From assembly GCA_027118455.1 (NCBI GenBank), contig JAJAYZ010000085.1:1-64000 (forward strand): DNA of 64,000 nucleotides. Direction: 5' to 3'. Shown in pieces: positions 31,996 through 41,813 of this stretch. The DNA is from Actinomycetes bacterium. GTDB taxonomy: Bacteria; Actinomycetota; Actinomycetes; JAHEKZ01. A model generated the notes under the pieces. The model saw only the letters and a program-made list of their open reading frames with translations, made no database searches and was not told the DNA's origin. Numbering within the stretch: position 1 is the first letter of the stretch; each line of letters starts with the position of its first letter. The position numbers and the translations under genes are program-made.

Positions 31996-32601
31996 TCACT
32001 CGACGATTGCACCGAAATGCTGCGCGAGCGCCCGAAAGGCAACTCCGCGGTGGCTGATGGCGTCCTTCTCGCGAGGTTCCATCTCGGCCGTGGTGCGTCG
32101 CTCTCCATCGGGGCAGAAGATCGGGTCGTAGCCGAACCCGTTCGTCCCCCGGGGCTCACGAGTCAGACGCCCGCGAAGTTCCCCCCGAACGACGTGCTCG
32201 TCGCCTCCCTGACGCGCAATGGCGGCGGCACACACGAACGCGGCACCGCGGTGTCCATCGGCGACATCGGAGAGCTGAGCGAGCACGAGCTGCAGGTTCG
32301 CGATGTCGTCGCCATGGCCGCCTGCCCATCGTGCAGAGAAGATCCCCGGCATGCCGCCCAGAACGTCGACAGCCAGCCCTGAGTCGTCGGCGATGGCAGG
32401 TAGTCCGGTCGCCTGGGCGATGGCCCTCGCCTTGAGCAGAGCGTTCTCTTCGAACGTCAACCCGGTCTCGGCCACCTCGGGAGCGTCGGGGAAGGCGTCC
32501 ATCCCGACAAGGTCGACGGCGAGCCCGGCCTCGGCAAGAATGCGACGGACTTCGACCACCTTGTGGGCGTTCCTGGTCGCCAGGACCACGCGCAGGCTCA
32601 C
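31996..32601 (-). CDS. rdgB: XTP/dITP pyrophosphatase (RdgB/HAM1)
   Basis: A 201-aa house-cleaning enzyme that hydrolyses non-canonical purine triphosphates. Motifs are [11 protein letters not shown] at the start, [23 protein letters not shown] and [11 protein letters not shown], with SHRG at the C-terminus. GTG 32601 is chosen because it overlaps the rph stop (GTGA) and begins at the conserved LATRN strand. It ends one base from tRNA-Leu on the other strand. Confidence 0.95.
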   Translation of the reverse strand: MSLRVVLATRNAHKVVEVRRILAEAGLAVDLVGMDAFPDAPEVAETGLTFEENALLKARAIAQATGLPAIADDSGLAVDVLGGMPGIFSARWAGGHGDDIANLQLVLAQLSDVADGHRGAAFVCAAAIARQGGDEHVVRGELRGRLTREPRGTNGFGYDPIFCPDGERRTTAEMEPREKDAISHRGVAFRALAQHFGAIVE

Positions 32602-33323
32602 CAAGTCAACGCCTCCTGCTGCAGCCGGGTCAGCTGACCGCAACCAGCCACGGCGAGGTCGAGCAGCGCATCGAGCTCAGCCCGGTCAAAGGGCACGCCC
32701 TCGGCGGTCCCCTGCACCTCGATGAAGCGCCCGTCACCGGTGCAGACCACGTTCATATCGGTCTCGGCCGTGACGTCCTCCTCGTAGCAGAGGTCGAGCA
32801 CTGGCTCGCCTCCCACGACCCCGACGGACACGGCGGCGACCGAGCTGGCGAAGGGCTCTGCGCCAGCCTTGACGAAGCCCTGCTGCTGCGCCCAACTGAT
32901 CGCATCGGCCAAGGCGACGTAAGCACCGGTGATTGCAGCCGTGCGCGTTCCACCATCAGCCTGCAGGACGTCGCAGTCGAGGACGACGGAGTTCTCACCG
33001 AGTGCCGACAAGTCCACCACTCCGCGCAGGGCCCGTCCGATGAGGCGCGAGATCTCATGCGTGCGGCCGCCGATCTTTCCGCGGACGGACTCGCGGTCGC
33101 TCCTGGTGTGGGTCGAGCGCGGCAGCATCGAGTACTCGGCCGTCACCCAGCCGAGGCCGCTTCCCTTGCGCCAACGCGGCACGCCCTCGGTGAGCGACGC
33201 CGTGCACAGCACGCGGGTGCGGCCAAACTCGACCAGCACCGATCCTTCCGGGTGCTCGCTCCACTCACGATTGAAGGTTACGGGGCGGAGCTGGTCGGGC
33301 GTGCGGCCATCGGAACGCGTCAT
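32598..33323 (-). CDS. rph: Ribonuclease PH
   Basis: A 241-aa phosphorolytic 3'-5' exoribonuclease that trims tRNA 3' ends. Start motif [13 protein letters not shown], then [33 protein letters not shown] and [17 protein letters not shown] are diagnostic. ATG 33323 is chosen over longer frames. It is coupled to rdgB and follows the MBL-fold gene by 10 bp. Confidence 0.95.
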   Translation of the reverse strand: MTRSDGRTPDQLRPVTFNREWSEHPEGSVLVEFGRTRVLCTASLTEGVPRWRKGSGLGWVTAEYSMLPRSTHTRSDRESVRGKIGGRTHEISRLIGRALRGVVDLSALGENSVVLDCDVLQADGGTRTAAITGAYVALADAISWAQQQGFVKAGAEPFASSVAAVSVGVVGGEPVLDLCYEEDVTAETDMNVVCTGDGRFIEVQGTAEGVPFDRAELDALLDLAVAGCGQLTRLQQEALTW

Positions 33324-33333
33324 GCGCCGAAGG

Positions 33334-34083
33334 CTACCGAGTGACCTCGAAGGTCGCTGCGGGGGTGGCGAGGTCGATCTCACCATCAAAGACCGATGCT
33401 GCTTCGGCCATCGCTACCAGCGGGTCGTTCCACGGTGGAACGTGGGTGATCACCAGGCGACCGGCGCCTGCTCCGCGAGCCAGTTCACCAGCCTGACGTC
33501 CCGTCAGGTGCAGGTCTGCAGGGTTGTCCTCGCCGTCAACGAACGACGCCTCGCACAGCAACAGGTTCGCATCGCGCGCGAGTTCGTCGATGGCTCGGCA
33601 CGGGCCGGTGTCGCCGGTGTAGACCAACGTTTGGTCGTCCACCTCAAAGCGGACGGCGTAGGTCTCAACAGGATGCGCCACGCGCTCGGCGCGGACCCGG
33701 AACGGACCAATGGACGCGGTAACCGAAAGCTCACGGAAGTCGAAGGATCCCTTCATTCCCTGAGGATCTTTCATGCCGTAGGCGGACGCCAACGCCTCGG
33801 CGGTGTCCGAAGGGCCGTAGACCGGGAGCCGTCCGGAGAAGTCGTACGGACCGTAGCGATGCGCGACGTACAGCGCGGTCAGGTCGATGCTGTGATCCGC
33901 GTGCAGGTGGCTCAACACGATCGCGTCGATGTCAGTGAGCGTGATATGCCGTTGCAAGACTCCGAGAGAGCCGTGGCCGAGATCAACCACCACGCGGTAA
34001 CCGTCGTGCTCGAGTAGGTAACACGACGACAGGCTCTGGGGCCCGGGGATGCTGCCTGAGCACCCGACAATGGTAAGCCTCAC
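33334..34083 (-). CDS. MBL-fold metallohydrolase, RNase Z-like
   Basis: A 249-aa metallo-beta-lactamase-fold enzyme. It has the HLHADH zinc motif near residue 60, YTGDTG and CEASF in the middle, and ITHVPPW at the end. Short RNase Z relatives such as this are found next to murI and rph in many actinobacteria. It overlaps murI by 4 bp. The natural substrate is not known. Confidence 0.85.
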   Translation of the reverse strand: MRLTIVGCSGSIPGPQSLSSCYLLEHDGYRVVVDLGHGSLGVLQRHITLTDIDAIVLSHLHADHSIDLTALYVAHRYGPYDFSGRLPVYGPSDTAEALASAYGMKDPQGMKGSFDFRELSVTASIGPFRVRAERVAHPVETYAVRFEVDDQTLVYTGDTGPCRAIDELARDANLLLCEASFVDGEDNPADLHLTGRQAGELARGAGAGRLVITHVPPWNDPLVAMAEAASVFDGEIDLATPAATFEVTR

Positions 34084-34883
34084 GCAAAGGCTCCGGCTGC
34101 CTCGACCGTTGCCACCTCGGGTCCCAGGAACCGTGAAGCCAGCGCGGCGAACGGCGCCGGGTCGCCGGTGGCAATGAACCGATGCCTGGGAAGCGGAAGT
34201 GTCTCATCGCGCAGCAGGTTGCGCTCCGAAAGCAGTCGGTACACATCGCGCGCCGTCTCGTCAGCACTGGAGACCAGCGTGATCTCGTAGCCCATCACGT
34301 ACGAGATGACGCCGGCCAACAGCGGGTAGTGGGTGCAGCCCAGAACGAGGGTGTCGACGCCGGCCTCACGCAGTGGATCCAAATATCCGTGCGCGGTGGC
34401 CAGCACCTCTGGGCCGCCGGTGAGCCCCTGCTCGACATACTCGACAAAGCGTGGGCAGGCCTGTTGGGCTACCTCGATGCGAGGTGCGGCGGCAAACGCG
34501 TCCAGGTAGGCGCCGGATGTGACGGTTGCCTCCGTACCGATGACTCCGACATGGCCGTTGCGCGTCGCGTGCACGGCACGGCGCACTGCTGGCTGCACGA
34601 CCTCGACGACCGGGACGCGGTATCGCTCTCTGGCATCGCGCAGCACCGCTGCGCTGGCGCTGTTGCACGCGATGACGAGCATCTTGACGCCTTGGTCAAC
34701 AAGGTGGTCCATCACGTCAAGGGCAAAGGCGCGCACCTCGGCGATCGGCCGCGGGCCGTAGGGGCTGCGGGCGGTATCGCCGACGTAGAGGATCGGTTCG
34801 TAGGGCAACAGGTCGAGCACCGACCGCGCCACCGTCAGTCCTCCGACCCCACTGTCGAAGATGCCGATCGGTGCGTCTGCCAT
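34080..34883 (-). CDS. murI: Glutamate racemase
   Basis: A 267-aa enzyme producing D-glutamate for peptidoglycan. The start [13 protein letters not shown], catalytic cysteines in ACNSAS (~73) and GCTHYP (~185), and YGPRP are diagnostic. It is the first gene of the murI-MBL-rph-rdgB run, with each junction overlapping or nearly so. Confidence 0.96.
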   Translation of the reverse strand: MADAPIGIFDSGVGGLTVARSVLDLLPYEPILYVGDTARSPYGPRPIAEVRAFALDVMDHLVDQGVKMLVIACNSASAAVLRDARERYRVPVVEVVQPAVRRAVHATRNGHVGVIGTEATVTSGAYLDAFAAAPRIEVAQQACPRFVEYVEQGLTGGPEVLATAHGYLDPLREAGVDTLVLGCTHYPLLAGVISYVMGYEITLVSSADETARDVYRLLSERNLLRDETLPLPRHRFIATGDPAPFAALASRFLGPEVATVEAAGAFA

Positions 34884-34910
34884 CAGGCCAGCGTAATGGT
34901 GGACTAGCCG

Positions 34911-36170
34911 CTAGGACGCGCTCAAACTGACGCGGGCAAGGTACGCGTCGTCGTTCCAGCGGGCACCCACCGTGATGCGATCGCCCTCAAGGTCCAGGGC
35001 GTCCAGGGCGTAGCCGGCTTTGACCCTCGAAAACAGGTCACCGAGGTAACGTCGGATCACCGATCCGGCTCGGTTCACCGTGACCACTTGCATGTTGCTG
35101 TTCCCGAATTGGTGGGTGGTGACGACGACTCGTCCATTGTCGACAGCCACGACAGTGTTTTCGCTGACTGCCAGGACGGCCGCAACACCGCTGTCTCCGT
35201 AGGTCCTGTCGCGCGTCCCATCGTCCCCGAGGCGGATTCCGCCCACCGCCCCACCAGCTATGGCGATAGGTGAGGTGACGGTGCCATCTGCACCAATCTC
35301 GACCCCCAGGGGATAGATGGCCGCCCCCTGGTAGGCGGGGGCGAGGAACCCGTCCTGCGAGAACTGGTCGTCGAGCGCGCCACGATGAGTGAATCGATAG
35401 AGGAATCCACCGCCACCTTGCGCGCCATAGGGGCTCGCGTGATAGCCAGCCACCAGAATGCGTCCTGTGGAATCAGTCGCTAGGCCGGTCGGGCGGTTGC
35501 GTCGAAAGTCGTCGAGCACGCGCTTTCGGTCCTGCGAGAACTGGTCGTCGCGCTGGCCCGTAGCCAACAGGCGGTACAGCAGCAATTCGCTGCCATAGCC
35601 GTACGAGCCCACGAAGGTTCTGGTTCCGGCCACGACGACGCGGTTCTCGTTGTCGACGGTGACGTTGGTCGACAACGAGAAGTGACGGTTGGACGTGACT
35701 GCGAGGTAGCGGATCCCATCACCAGAGAAGCTCTCGTCTAGACGCCCGGTCGACGTCCAGCGAGTGACAAGCAGATCGTGGAAGTTCTGATAGGACACAA
35801 CCGCCGATCCGTCGTCGCTGACAAACAGGTCGAAGCTGTAACGCGTCAACCCCCCCATCCTGTAGAGCGGCGGAACGGCGACGCCAGCGTCGCCATACGT
35901 TGGGTCGAGTTGGCCACCTGGCAGGAACCGAGCGAGATACCAGCCAGTCTCACCGTCACTTCGCTTCAATGTGCCGAGCACGTAGGTGTTGCCATTTACG
36001 ACGTCCAAAGCCCCGGTCCAGTCCGAACCGCGCGGTCCCACGTCATCGAGACGGAGCTTTCCGTCGACTGAGAAGGTGGGATCAAGCGACGCGGTACCAG
36101 CGAACGCGATCGTCGGAATGCAGAGCCCGAACAAGGTGACGACAGCAACGAACCACCGCCGCGATGACAT
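34911..36170 (-). CDS. Secreted delta-60 repeat (beta-propeller) protein
   Basis: A 419-aa exported protein with a signal peptide (~1-25). It is built from delta-60-type repeats, seen as LDPTFSVDGK, LDPTYGDAGV, LDESFSGDGI, RDDQFSQDRK, LDDQFSQDGF and RDRTYGDSGV at ~50-60-residue spacing, probably forming a propeller. A role in surface binding is inferred; there is no catalytic motif. By eye it is less GC-rich than flanking housekeeping genes. Confidence 0.8.
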   Translation of the reverse strand: MSSRRWFVAVVTLFGLCIPTIAFAGTASLDPTFSVDGKLRLDDVGPRGSDWTGALDVVNGNTYVLGTLKRSDGETGWYLARFLPGGQLDPTYGDAGVAVPPLYRMGGLTRYSFDLFVSDDGSAVVSYQNFHDLLVTRWTSTGRLDESFSGDGIRYLAVTSNRHFSLSTNVTVDNENRVVVAGTRTFVGSYGYGSELLLYRLLATGQRDDQFSQDRKRVLDDFRRNRPTGLATDSTGRILVAGYHASPYGAQGGGGFLYRFTHRGALDDQFSQDGFLAPAYQGAAIYPLGVEIGADGTVTSPIAIAGGAVGGIRLGDDGTRDRTYGDSGVAAVLAVSENTVVAVDNGRVVVTTHQFGNSNMQVVTVNRAGSVIRRYLGDLFSRVKAGYALDALDLEGDRITVGARWNDDAYLARVSLSAS

Positions 36171-36261
36171 GTGACAAGGCTACTTCTTCATGATCGTTTG
36201 TGACTCCAATTCCATCGATGGCGGCGGAGTTGGTTCGAAATGACCGAACCGGTGTGACATG

Positions 36262-36275
36262 GCCCCGCTTGGGGC
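36262..36275 (-). terminator. Hairpin after cysM
   Basis: GCCCC-GCTT-GGGGC forms a short GC stem just past the cysM stop. It has no T-run. Assigned as a weak terminator candidate. Confidence 0.35.
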
Positions 36276-36291
36276 GTGCGGGGGTAGAGCG

Positions 36292-37260
<969 letters not shown>

Positions 37261-37539
37261 TCAGCGCGAACCGCCGGCTACCGCCGGCAAGATGGTCACC
37301 GTGTCACCGTCTGCGACCTCGGTGTCCAGTCCGGAGAGGAACCGGACGTCTTCGTCGTTGAGATAGACGTTGACGAAGCGACGCAGGCCTGCGTCGTCGA
37401 GGAGTCGGTCAGCGATCCCAGGGTGGTTGGCCTCTAGGTCATCGATGACCCCCTTGAGGGTGCCCCCGGATGCCGGGACGGTCTTGGCGTCACCGGTGTA
37501 GGTGCGCAGGATCGTCGGGATGCTGACCTCGACGGCCAC
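37261..37539 (-). CDS. cysO: CysO, ubiquitin-like sulfur carrier with a C-terminal Ser-Arg tail
   Basis: A 92-aa beta-grasp sulfur carrier (VSIPTILRTYTGDAKTV start, FVNVYLNDEDVRFLSGL core). The end reads PAVAGGSR: the Gly-Gly that must be exposed to carry sulfur is followed by two extra residues. The M. tuberculosis protein ends at Gly-Gly. The JAMM protease encoded next door could trim the tail, as QbsD does for QbsE in Pseudomonas. GTG start. It lies between mec and cysM. Confidence 0.9.
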   Translation of the reverse strand: MAVEVSIPTILRTYTGDAKTVPASGGTLKGVIDDLEANHPGIADRLLDDAGLRRFVNVYLNDEDVRFLSGLDTEVADGDTVTILPAVAGGSR

Positions 37540-37565
37540 GGTGGTCTCCTTCTGAGTTCTGGTGC

Positions 37566-38024
37566 TTAGGCGGGCTTGTGGTTCAACGCCGAGACGATGC
37601 TCACTTCTTCCTCGGTGACGACGCCGTCCACGATGCGAAACGAACGGATCTGCTCAGTGTCGGGCTCTCGGGTCGACACCAGAACGTAGTGCGCATTCGG
37701 CTCGGACGCGTAGCTGACGTCAGTGCGAGACGGGTAGGCCTCGGTGGCGGTATGCGAGTGGTAGACCACCACCGGCTCTTCGTCGCGCGCGTCCATCTGG
37801 CGATAGAGGCGCAACAGGTCCATGGAGTCGAACTCGTAAAACGTCGGAGACCTGGCCGCATTGGTCATGGGGACGAACCGTTCTGGACGGTCCTGGCCCG
37901 CTGGTCCAGCGATGACGCCGCATGCTTCGTCGGGGTGGTCAGCCCGGGCGTGGGCCACCATCGCATCGATGAGGTCTTGGCCGATGACGAACACGGGCTC
38001 AAGGCTAGGGGGCCGAGTCGCCAT
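37566..38024 (-). CDS. mec: Mec, JAMM/MPN metalloprotease
   Basis: A 152-aa zinc isopeptidase-type protein. The JAMM motif is complete: an upstream glutamate in DEACGV, and HSHTATEAYPSRTD, which fits HxHx7Sx2D. In M. tuberculosis Mec releases cysteine from the CysO-cysteine adduct. Here it may also mature the CysO precursor. ATG 38024 is preferred, GTG 38036 is possible. The start overlaps the DUF2017 gene end by 20 bp. Confidence 0.9.
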   Translation of the reverse strand: MATRPPSLEPVFVIGQDLIDAMVAHARADHPDEACGVIAGPAGQDRPERFVPMTNAARSPTFYEFDSMDLLRLYRQMDARDEEPVVVYHSHTATEAYPSRTDVSYASEPNAHYVLVSTREPDTEQIRSFRIVDGVVTEEEVSIVSALNHKPA

Positions 38025-38562
38025 CGCCTGGACCACCCCAGTCGCCGGCCAGGACGTCGACCAGGAGCCCCTGCAGGTAGGTGAAGAGGCCGTACGACTG
38101 GTAGGCCTGAAGGTCTTCGCCGCCGGCCAGCACGCCGTCTTCGGTCACCCCCAACCTGGTGCCCAGCATCAGCCGCAGGTCGTTCAGCGCGCCCAGCAGC
38201 TGCCGTGCACCGGCAGCATCGACCAGCCCCGGCGTGAGCGCCACCCGACGCAGGGCCTCGGCGTCAGCGCGCTTGCGTTCGAGCAAGGTGGTCTGGGCGA
38301 ACCGACGGAACTCAGCGGCAGCTTCTGGATCGTCGAGGACGCCGTCGGGCAGCAACCTGGCTCGAACCGGGTCCGAGGGTAGCTCGGGGGCTTCCTTCAT
38401 CGTGGCGGCGAGCGCGTCAAGGGGATCGGAGGGGATCTCCGGTGCCGGTCCCAGAAGGTCATCGAGGTCTTGGACGTAGATGTTGATCACCCAGGCCCAC
38501 TCGCTGAGGTCGACGTGGACACCTGTCCCGCCGGGCCCTCCCGGGGCGAACTCGGCCGTCAT
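38005..38562 (-). CDS. DUF2017 protein
   Basis: A 185-aa soluble protein, from ATG 38562, overlapping the clpS stop by 4 bp. The N-terminal helix [23 protein letters not shown] and the C-terminal [14 protein letters not shown] and [15 protein letters not shown] match DUF2017, an actinobacterial family found almost always beside clpS. Function is unknown; context suggests a ClpS-linked role. Confidence 0.85.
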   Translation of the reverse strand: MTAEFAPGGPGGTGVHVDLSEWAWVINIYVQDLDDLLGPAPEIPSDPLDALAATMKEAPELPSDPVRARLLPDGVLDDPEAAAEFRRFAQTTLLERKRADAEALRRVALTPGLVDAAGARQLLGALNDLRLMLGTRLGVTEDGVLAGGEDLQAYQSYGLFTYLQGLLVDVLAGDWGGPGDGDSAP

Positions 38563-38912
38563 CGGTCCTGCCGCATCGTGGCCCACAACCCGTAGCCGTG
38601 CAGTGCGGCGACGTCGCGCTCCATCTCCTCGCGTGAGCCGTTCGAGACTGCCGACCGGCCCTCCTCGTGAACCTGGATCATCAGCTTCTCGGCCTTCTTC
38701 CGGTCGTATCCGAAGTACTCCTGGAAGACCAAGGCGACGTACGTCATCAAGTTGACCGGGTCGTTCCACACCACCGTGACCCACGGGACGTCCGGAGCCG
38801 TCAGCCCCTCAGTCTGGGGGCGCTCAACCTCAGTGGGTGCAATGGACACGCCACCCATGGTGCCACTGCGAGGTGACACCACATCCACCGTGCCATCCCC
38901 GGATGACACCAT
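38559..38912 (-). CDS. clpS: ClpS, N-end rule adaptor
   Basis: A 117-aa adaptor that delivers N-degron substrates to ClpCP. The core [21 protein letters not shown] contains the Asn-Asp of the N-degron pocket, and [20 protein letters not shown] and GLWATM complete the domain. ATG 38912 gives an N-terminus of about 42 residues before the core; ATG 38858 gives a shorter one. It is the first gene of the clpS-DUF2017-mec-cysO-cysM run. Confidence 0.93.
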   Translation of the reverse strand: MVSSGDGTVDVVSPRSGTMGGVSIAPTEVERPQTEGLTAPDVPWVTVVWNDPVNLMTYVALVFQEYFGYDRKKAEKLMIQVHEEGRSAVSNGSREEMERDVAALHGYGLWATMRQDR

Positions 38913-38939
38913 GGGGAGTCAGGAACCAAGGAGGCGCCC

Positions 38940-40664
38940 ATGCAGATCCCCGCCCGTACCCCCGGGCTGCCCGAACCTGCGCTACTCGCCCAGATCCGCG
39001 AGGGCGTGATCGGAGATGACACCGTCATGCCTGGCCCCTATGGCCCGCGCCGCGTCACATACGCCGACTACACGGCCAGCGGCCGGGCGCTCGGCTTCAT
39101 CGAAGACTTCATCCGCGACCAGGTGCTCCCCCGCTACGCCAACACCCACACCGAGTCGAGCGGCACCGGGCGTCAGACGACCAGGCTCCGCGAAGATGCG
39201 CGCCACATCATCGCCGAAGCCATCAGCGGCGACGCCAACACCTGCGTCATCTTCTGCGGGGCCGGCGCTACCGGAGCCATCGACCGCCTGATCGCCGTTC
39301 TCGGACTCCGCCTCCCCTCAGCGTTGGAGGACGCGTACGGTCTGGACGCGCACATCCCCGACGCCGAGCGCCCTGTGGTGTTCACCGGTCCCTTCGAGCA
39401 CCACTCCAACGAGTTGCCATGGCGTGAGTCGATTGCCGATGTCATCCGGATCCCCGAGGACGCCGACGGTCACATCGACCAACGAGCGCTAGCCGAAGAG
39501 CTCGAGCGCTACCACGATCGACCATTGCGGATCGGTGCCTTCTCCGCGGCCAGCAACGTCACCGGAATCGTCAGCGACACCTACGGCGTCTCAGCGCTGC
39601 TCCACCGGAACGGTGCCCTTGCCATATGGGACTTCGCTGCCGCCGGCCCATACGTCGACATCGACATGGTGGCGCCCGACGGCGAAGACCCGCTCGCCTA
39701 CAAGGACGCGATCGTGCTCTCGCCCCACAAGTTCGTGGGTGGCCCTGGCACGCCCGGCATCCTCGCGGTGCGGCGGCAACTGCTGAAGAACCGCGTACCT
39801 GCGGTTGTCGGCGGAGGAACCGTTGCCTACGTCAACCCCGAAGAGCATGTCTACCTCTCTGACCCTGTCCACCGCGAGGAAGCGGGAACTCCCGCCATCG
39901 TCGAGTCCATTCGCGCCGGCCTGGTCTTTCAGCTCAAGGATGCCGTTGGGGTCGACGTGATTCGGGCCCATGAGAGCGACTACGTCCACCGTGCCATCTC
40001 GGCATGGGCCGCCGTGCCCGAGATCGAGGTTCTCGGCAACCTCGACGCCGAGCGGCTCTCGATCCTGTCTTTCGTGGTGCGTCGCCCCGGTGGCCGATAC
40101 CTGCACCACAACGCGGTGGTCGCGCTCCTCAATGACCTCTTCGGCATTCAGGCACGCGGCGGATGTTCGTGCGCTGGCCCTTACGGTCACCGACTACTCG
40201 GCATCGACGTGGAGCGGTCCCACGAGTACGAGCGCGCCATCACCGCTGGCTGCGAAGGCATCAAGCCCGGCTGGGTCCGCGTCAACTTCAACTACTTCAT
40301 CGACGAGGACGTGTTTCAGTACGTCGTGAAAGCGATTGCGTTCGTGGCCCGTCGCGGAAACGCTTTCCTGGCCGACTACGCCTTCAACCCCGACACCGGG
40401 CTGTGGCGTCACCGGGCCGAGCCGAACAAGGCCCCCCTCAGCCTCGCCGATCTCACCTACGATCCCGAGGGCCGCCTCACTCAGCCTGCGGCGCCCCGAA
40501 CGGCAGATGCCTCGGCATTCGATGACTATCTGGCCGAGGCTGAACGCCTACTCGCGGAGCGCAGTTCGAGCGCCTCGGTCGGGGACAACGCGCACGTCAC
40601 CGCCGACTTCGACGCACTCAGGTGGTTCGAGCTGCCGGCAGAGTGCCTGGTGACGCGAGGTTAG
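38940..40664 (+). CDS. Class V aminotransferase (cysteine desulfurase-like)
   Basis: A 574-aa PLP enzyme, longer than a typical cysteine desulfurase. The N-terminus has YADYTASGRAL, EHHSNELPWRE lies near 160, and the PLP lysine is in SPHKFVGGPGTPG (~262). The loop ARGGCSCAGPYGH (~405) places cysteines where desulfurases carry theirs, and the last ~100 residues are an extension. Related proteins are annotated only as class V aminotransferases. AAGGAGG upstream supports the ATG. It is divergent from clpS-cysM, so a sulfur role is possible but unproven. Confidence 0.8.
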   Translation: MQIPARTPGLPEPALLAQIREGVIGDDTVMPGPYGPRRVTYADYTASGRALGFIEDFIRDQVLPRYANTHTESSGTGRQTTRLREDARHIIAEAISGDANTCVIFCGAGATGAIDRLIAVLGLRLPSALEDAYGLDAHIPDAERPVVFTGPFEHHSNELPWRESIADVIRIPEDADGHIDQRALAEELERYHDRPLRIGAFSAASNVTGIVSDTYGVSALLHRNGALAIWDFAAAGPYVDIDMVAPDGEDPLAYKDAIVLSPHKFVGGPGTPGILAVRRQLLKNRVPAVVGGGTVAYVNPEEHVYLSDPVHREEAGTPAIVESIRAGLVFQLKDAVGVDVIRAHESDYVHRAISAWAAVPEIEVLGNLDAERLSILSFVVRRPGGRYLHHNAVVALLNDLFGIQARGGCSCAGPYGHRLLGIDVERSHEYERAITAGCEGIKPGWVRVNFNYFIDEDVFQYVVKAIAFVARRGNAFLADYAFNPDTGLWRHRAEPNKAPLSLADLTYDPEGRLTQPAAPRTADASAFDDYLAEAERLLAERSSSASVGDNAHVTADFDALRWFELPAECLVTRG

Positions 40665-41800
40665 CTGGTCGCCAACGAGCGGCCGTACTGCTTCAGCAGC
40701 GGCCAGGACCCACGACCTTCGTTCCCCAGTGCCCAGATCGCGATCCCGCGGAGGGCGTACTTGTCCACCAGCTGTGATTTGGTCTCCAGCGACTTCCCGT
40801 CGTCGAACCAGGCGACTCGCTTGGCACGGCACGTGAGACCACCCGATGAGTACTTACGCACGTAGGTGAAGCGACGGCTGGTGCCGCGCTCCTGCCAATT
40901 GGGGGTCTTGCCCACCGTCTCGGCGAATGCCCGCATCTGGCGAGTGCTCCGCGAGACCGTCGTGCGTGCGATGGAGGGGCAGTGGCCCGAGACGGTATTG
41001 ACGAACCAGTCTCGGCCGTAGGCGGGCATCCCCACCGAGATCTTGCGTGGGGCGATCGCTCGCGACGCGTACGAGGCAACATCGTTGACCCACCACTTGG
41101 GGGCAATGGGGCCAGGAGACCCCCCGCTCCAGTGGAAGTCGTACGTCATGATCCGCACCCGGTCAGCCTGCCGACCCAGCGCCGGGTAGTTGTACACCCA
41201 CCAGTTCGGGTCAGTTCTCGAGGTGCGAGCAGCGACGGTCACCGAGGTGACTGCACCCAGCCGATCGAGTCTGGCGTTGAGATCGCGAATCAGGGCCGGG
41301 TAGTACTTCCGCACCGTCGCCTTCGCAGACGACGAACCGAAGTTGATCGACTCGTAGTCGAGGTCGATGCCATCGAGGTTGTAGCGATCGACCACATTGG
41401 CCAGAGCTCGTGCGTGCGCCACCCGGCGATCGGGGTTCTTGATGATCTGCGCGAACTGGTCAGCGGTCAGCTCAGTCGCGACGGTCGGGATGTTCGCAAT
41501 TCCAGCGCCCCTCAGCGACCGGCGCATGTGCCGCCACTCATCGGTGTTGGCAGTCAGGGCGATGTCAGTCTTGGAGTTGGCGTCGAAGACGAACGGTGAG
41601 GCGTCCTGGAAGACATTGGCGTTGTCCACGACCGACTTCGTAGCGTCCGCAGTGTTCCAGTACGGCAGCCAGCCGGTGACGAACTTCCTCGGGGGCGGAG
41701 GATCTGCCGCACCGGCCTGCCCGGGCACCACGACAGCCAGCACGGATGCTGCTGCCAGGCAGGCGACGAGGGGCGCGCCGATGCCACGCAGAACTCTCAC
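40661..41800 (-). CDS. Secreted glycosyl hydrolase family 18 protein
   Basis: A 379-aa exported protein with a signal peptide (~1-32) and a GH18 barrel. The catalytic motif DGIDLDYE (~143) is a full DxxDxDxE, and MTYDFHWSGG follows the substrate Tyr region. Members hydrolyse chitin, N-glycans or peptidoglycan-like polymers. It is preceded by a paralogous GH18 gene 13 bp upstream, and its stop overlaps the stop of the convergent aminotransferase (TTAG). Confidence 0.88.
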   Translation of the reverse strand: MRVLRGIGAPLVACLAAASVLAVVVPGQAGAADPPPPRKFVTGWLPYWNTADATKSVVDNANVFQDASPFVFDANSKTDIALTANTDEWRHMRRSLRGAGIANIPTVATELTADQFAQIIKNPDRRVAHARALANVVDRYNLDGIDLDYESINFGSSSAKATVRKYYPALIRDLNARLDRLGAVTSVTVAARTSRTDPNWWVYNYPALGRQADRVRIMTYDFHWSGGSPGPIAPKWWVNDVASYASRAIAPRKISVGMPAYGRDWFVNTVSGHCPSIARTTVSRSTRQMRAFAETVGKTPNWQERGTSRRFTYVRKYSSGGLTCRAKRVAWFDDGKSLETKSQLVDKYALRGIAIWALGNEGRGSWPLLKQYGRSLATS

Positions 41801-41813
41801 GAGAAGAACGTCC

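Noticed and set aside
32929-34017. A 362-aa plus-strand frame
   Set aside because: Antisense shadow of rph and the MBL-fold gene.
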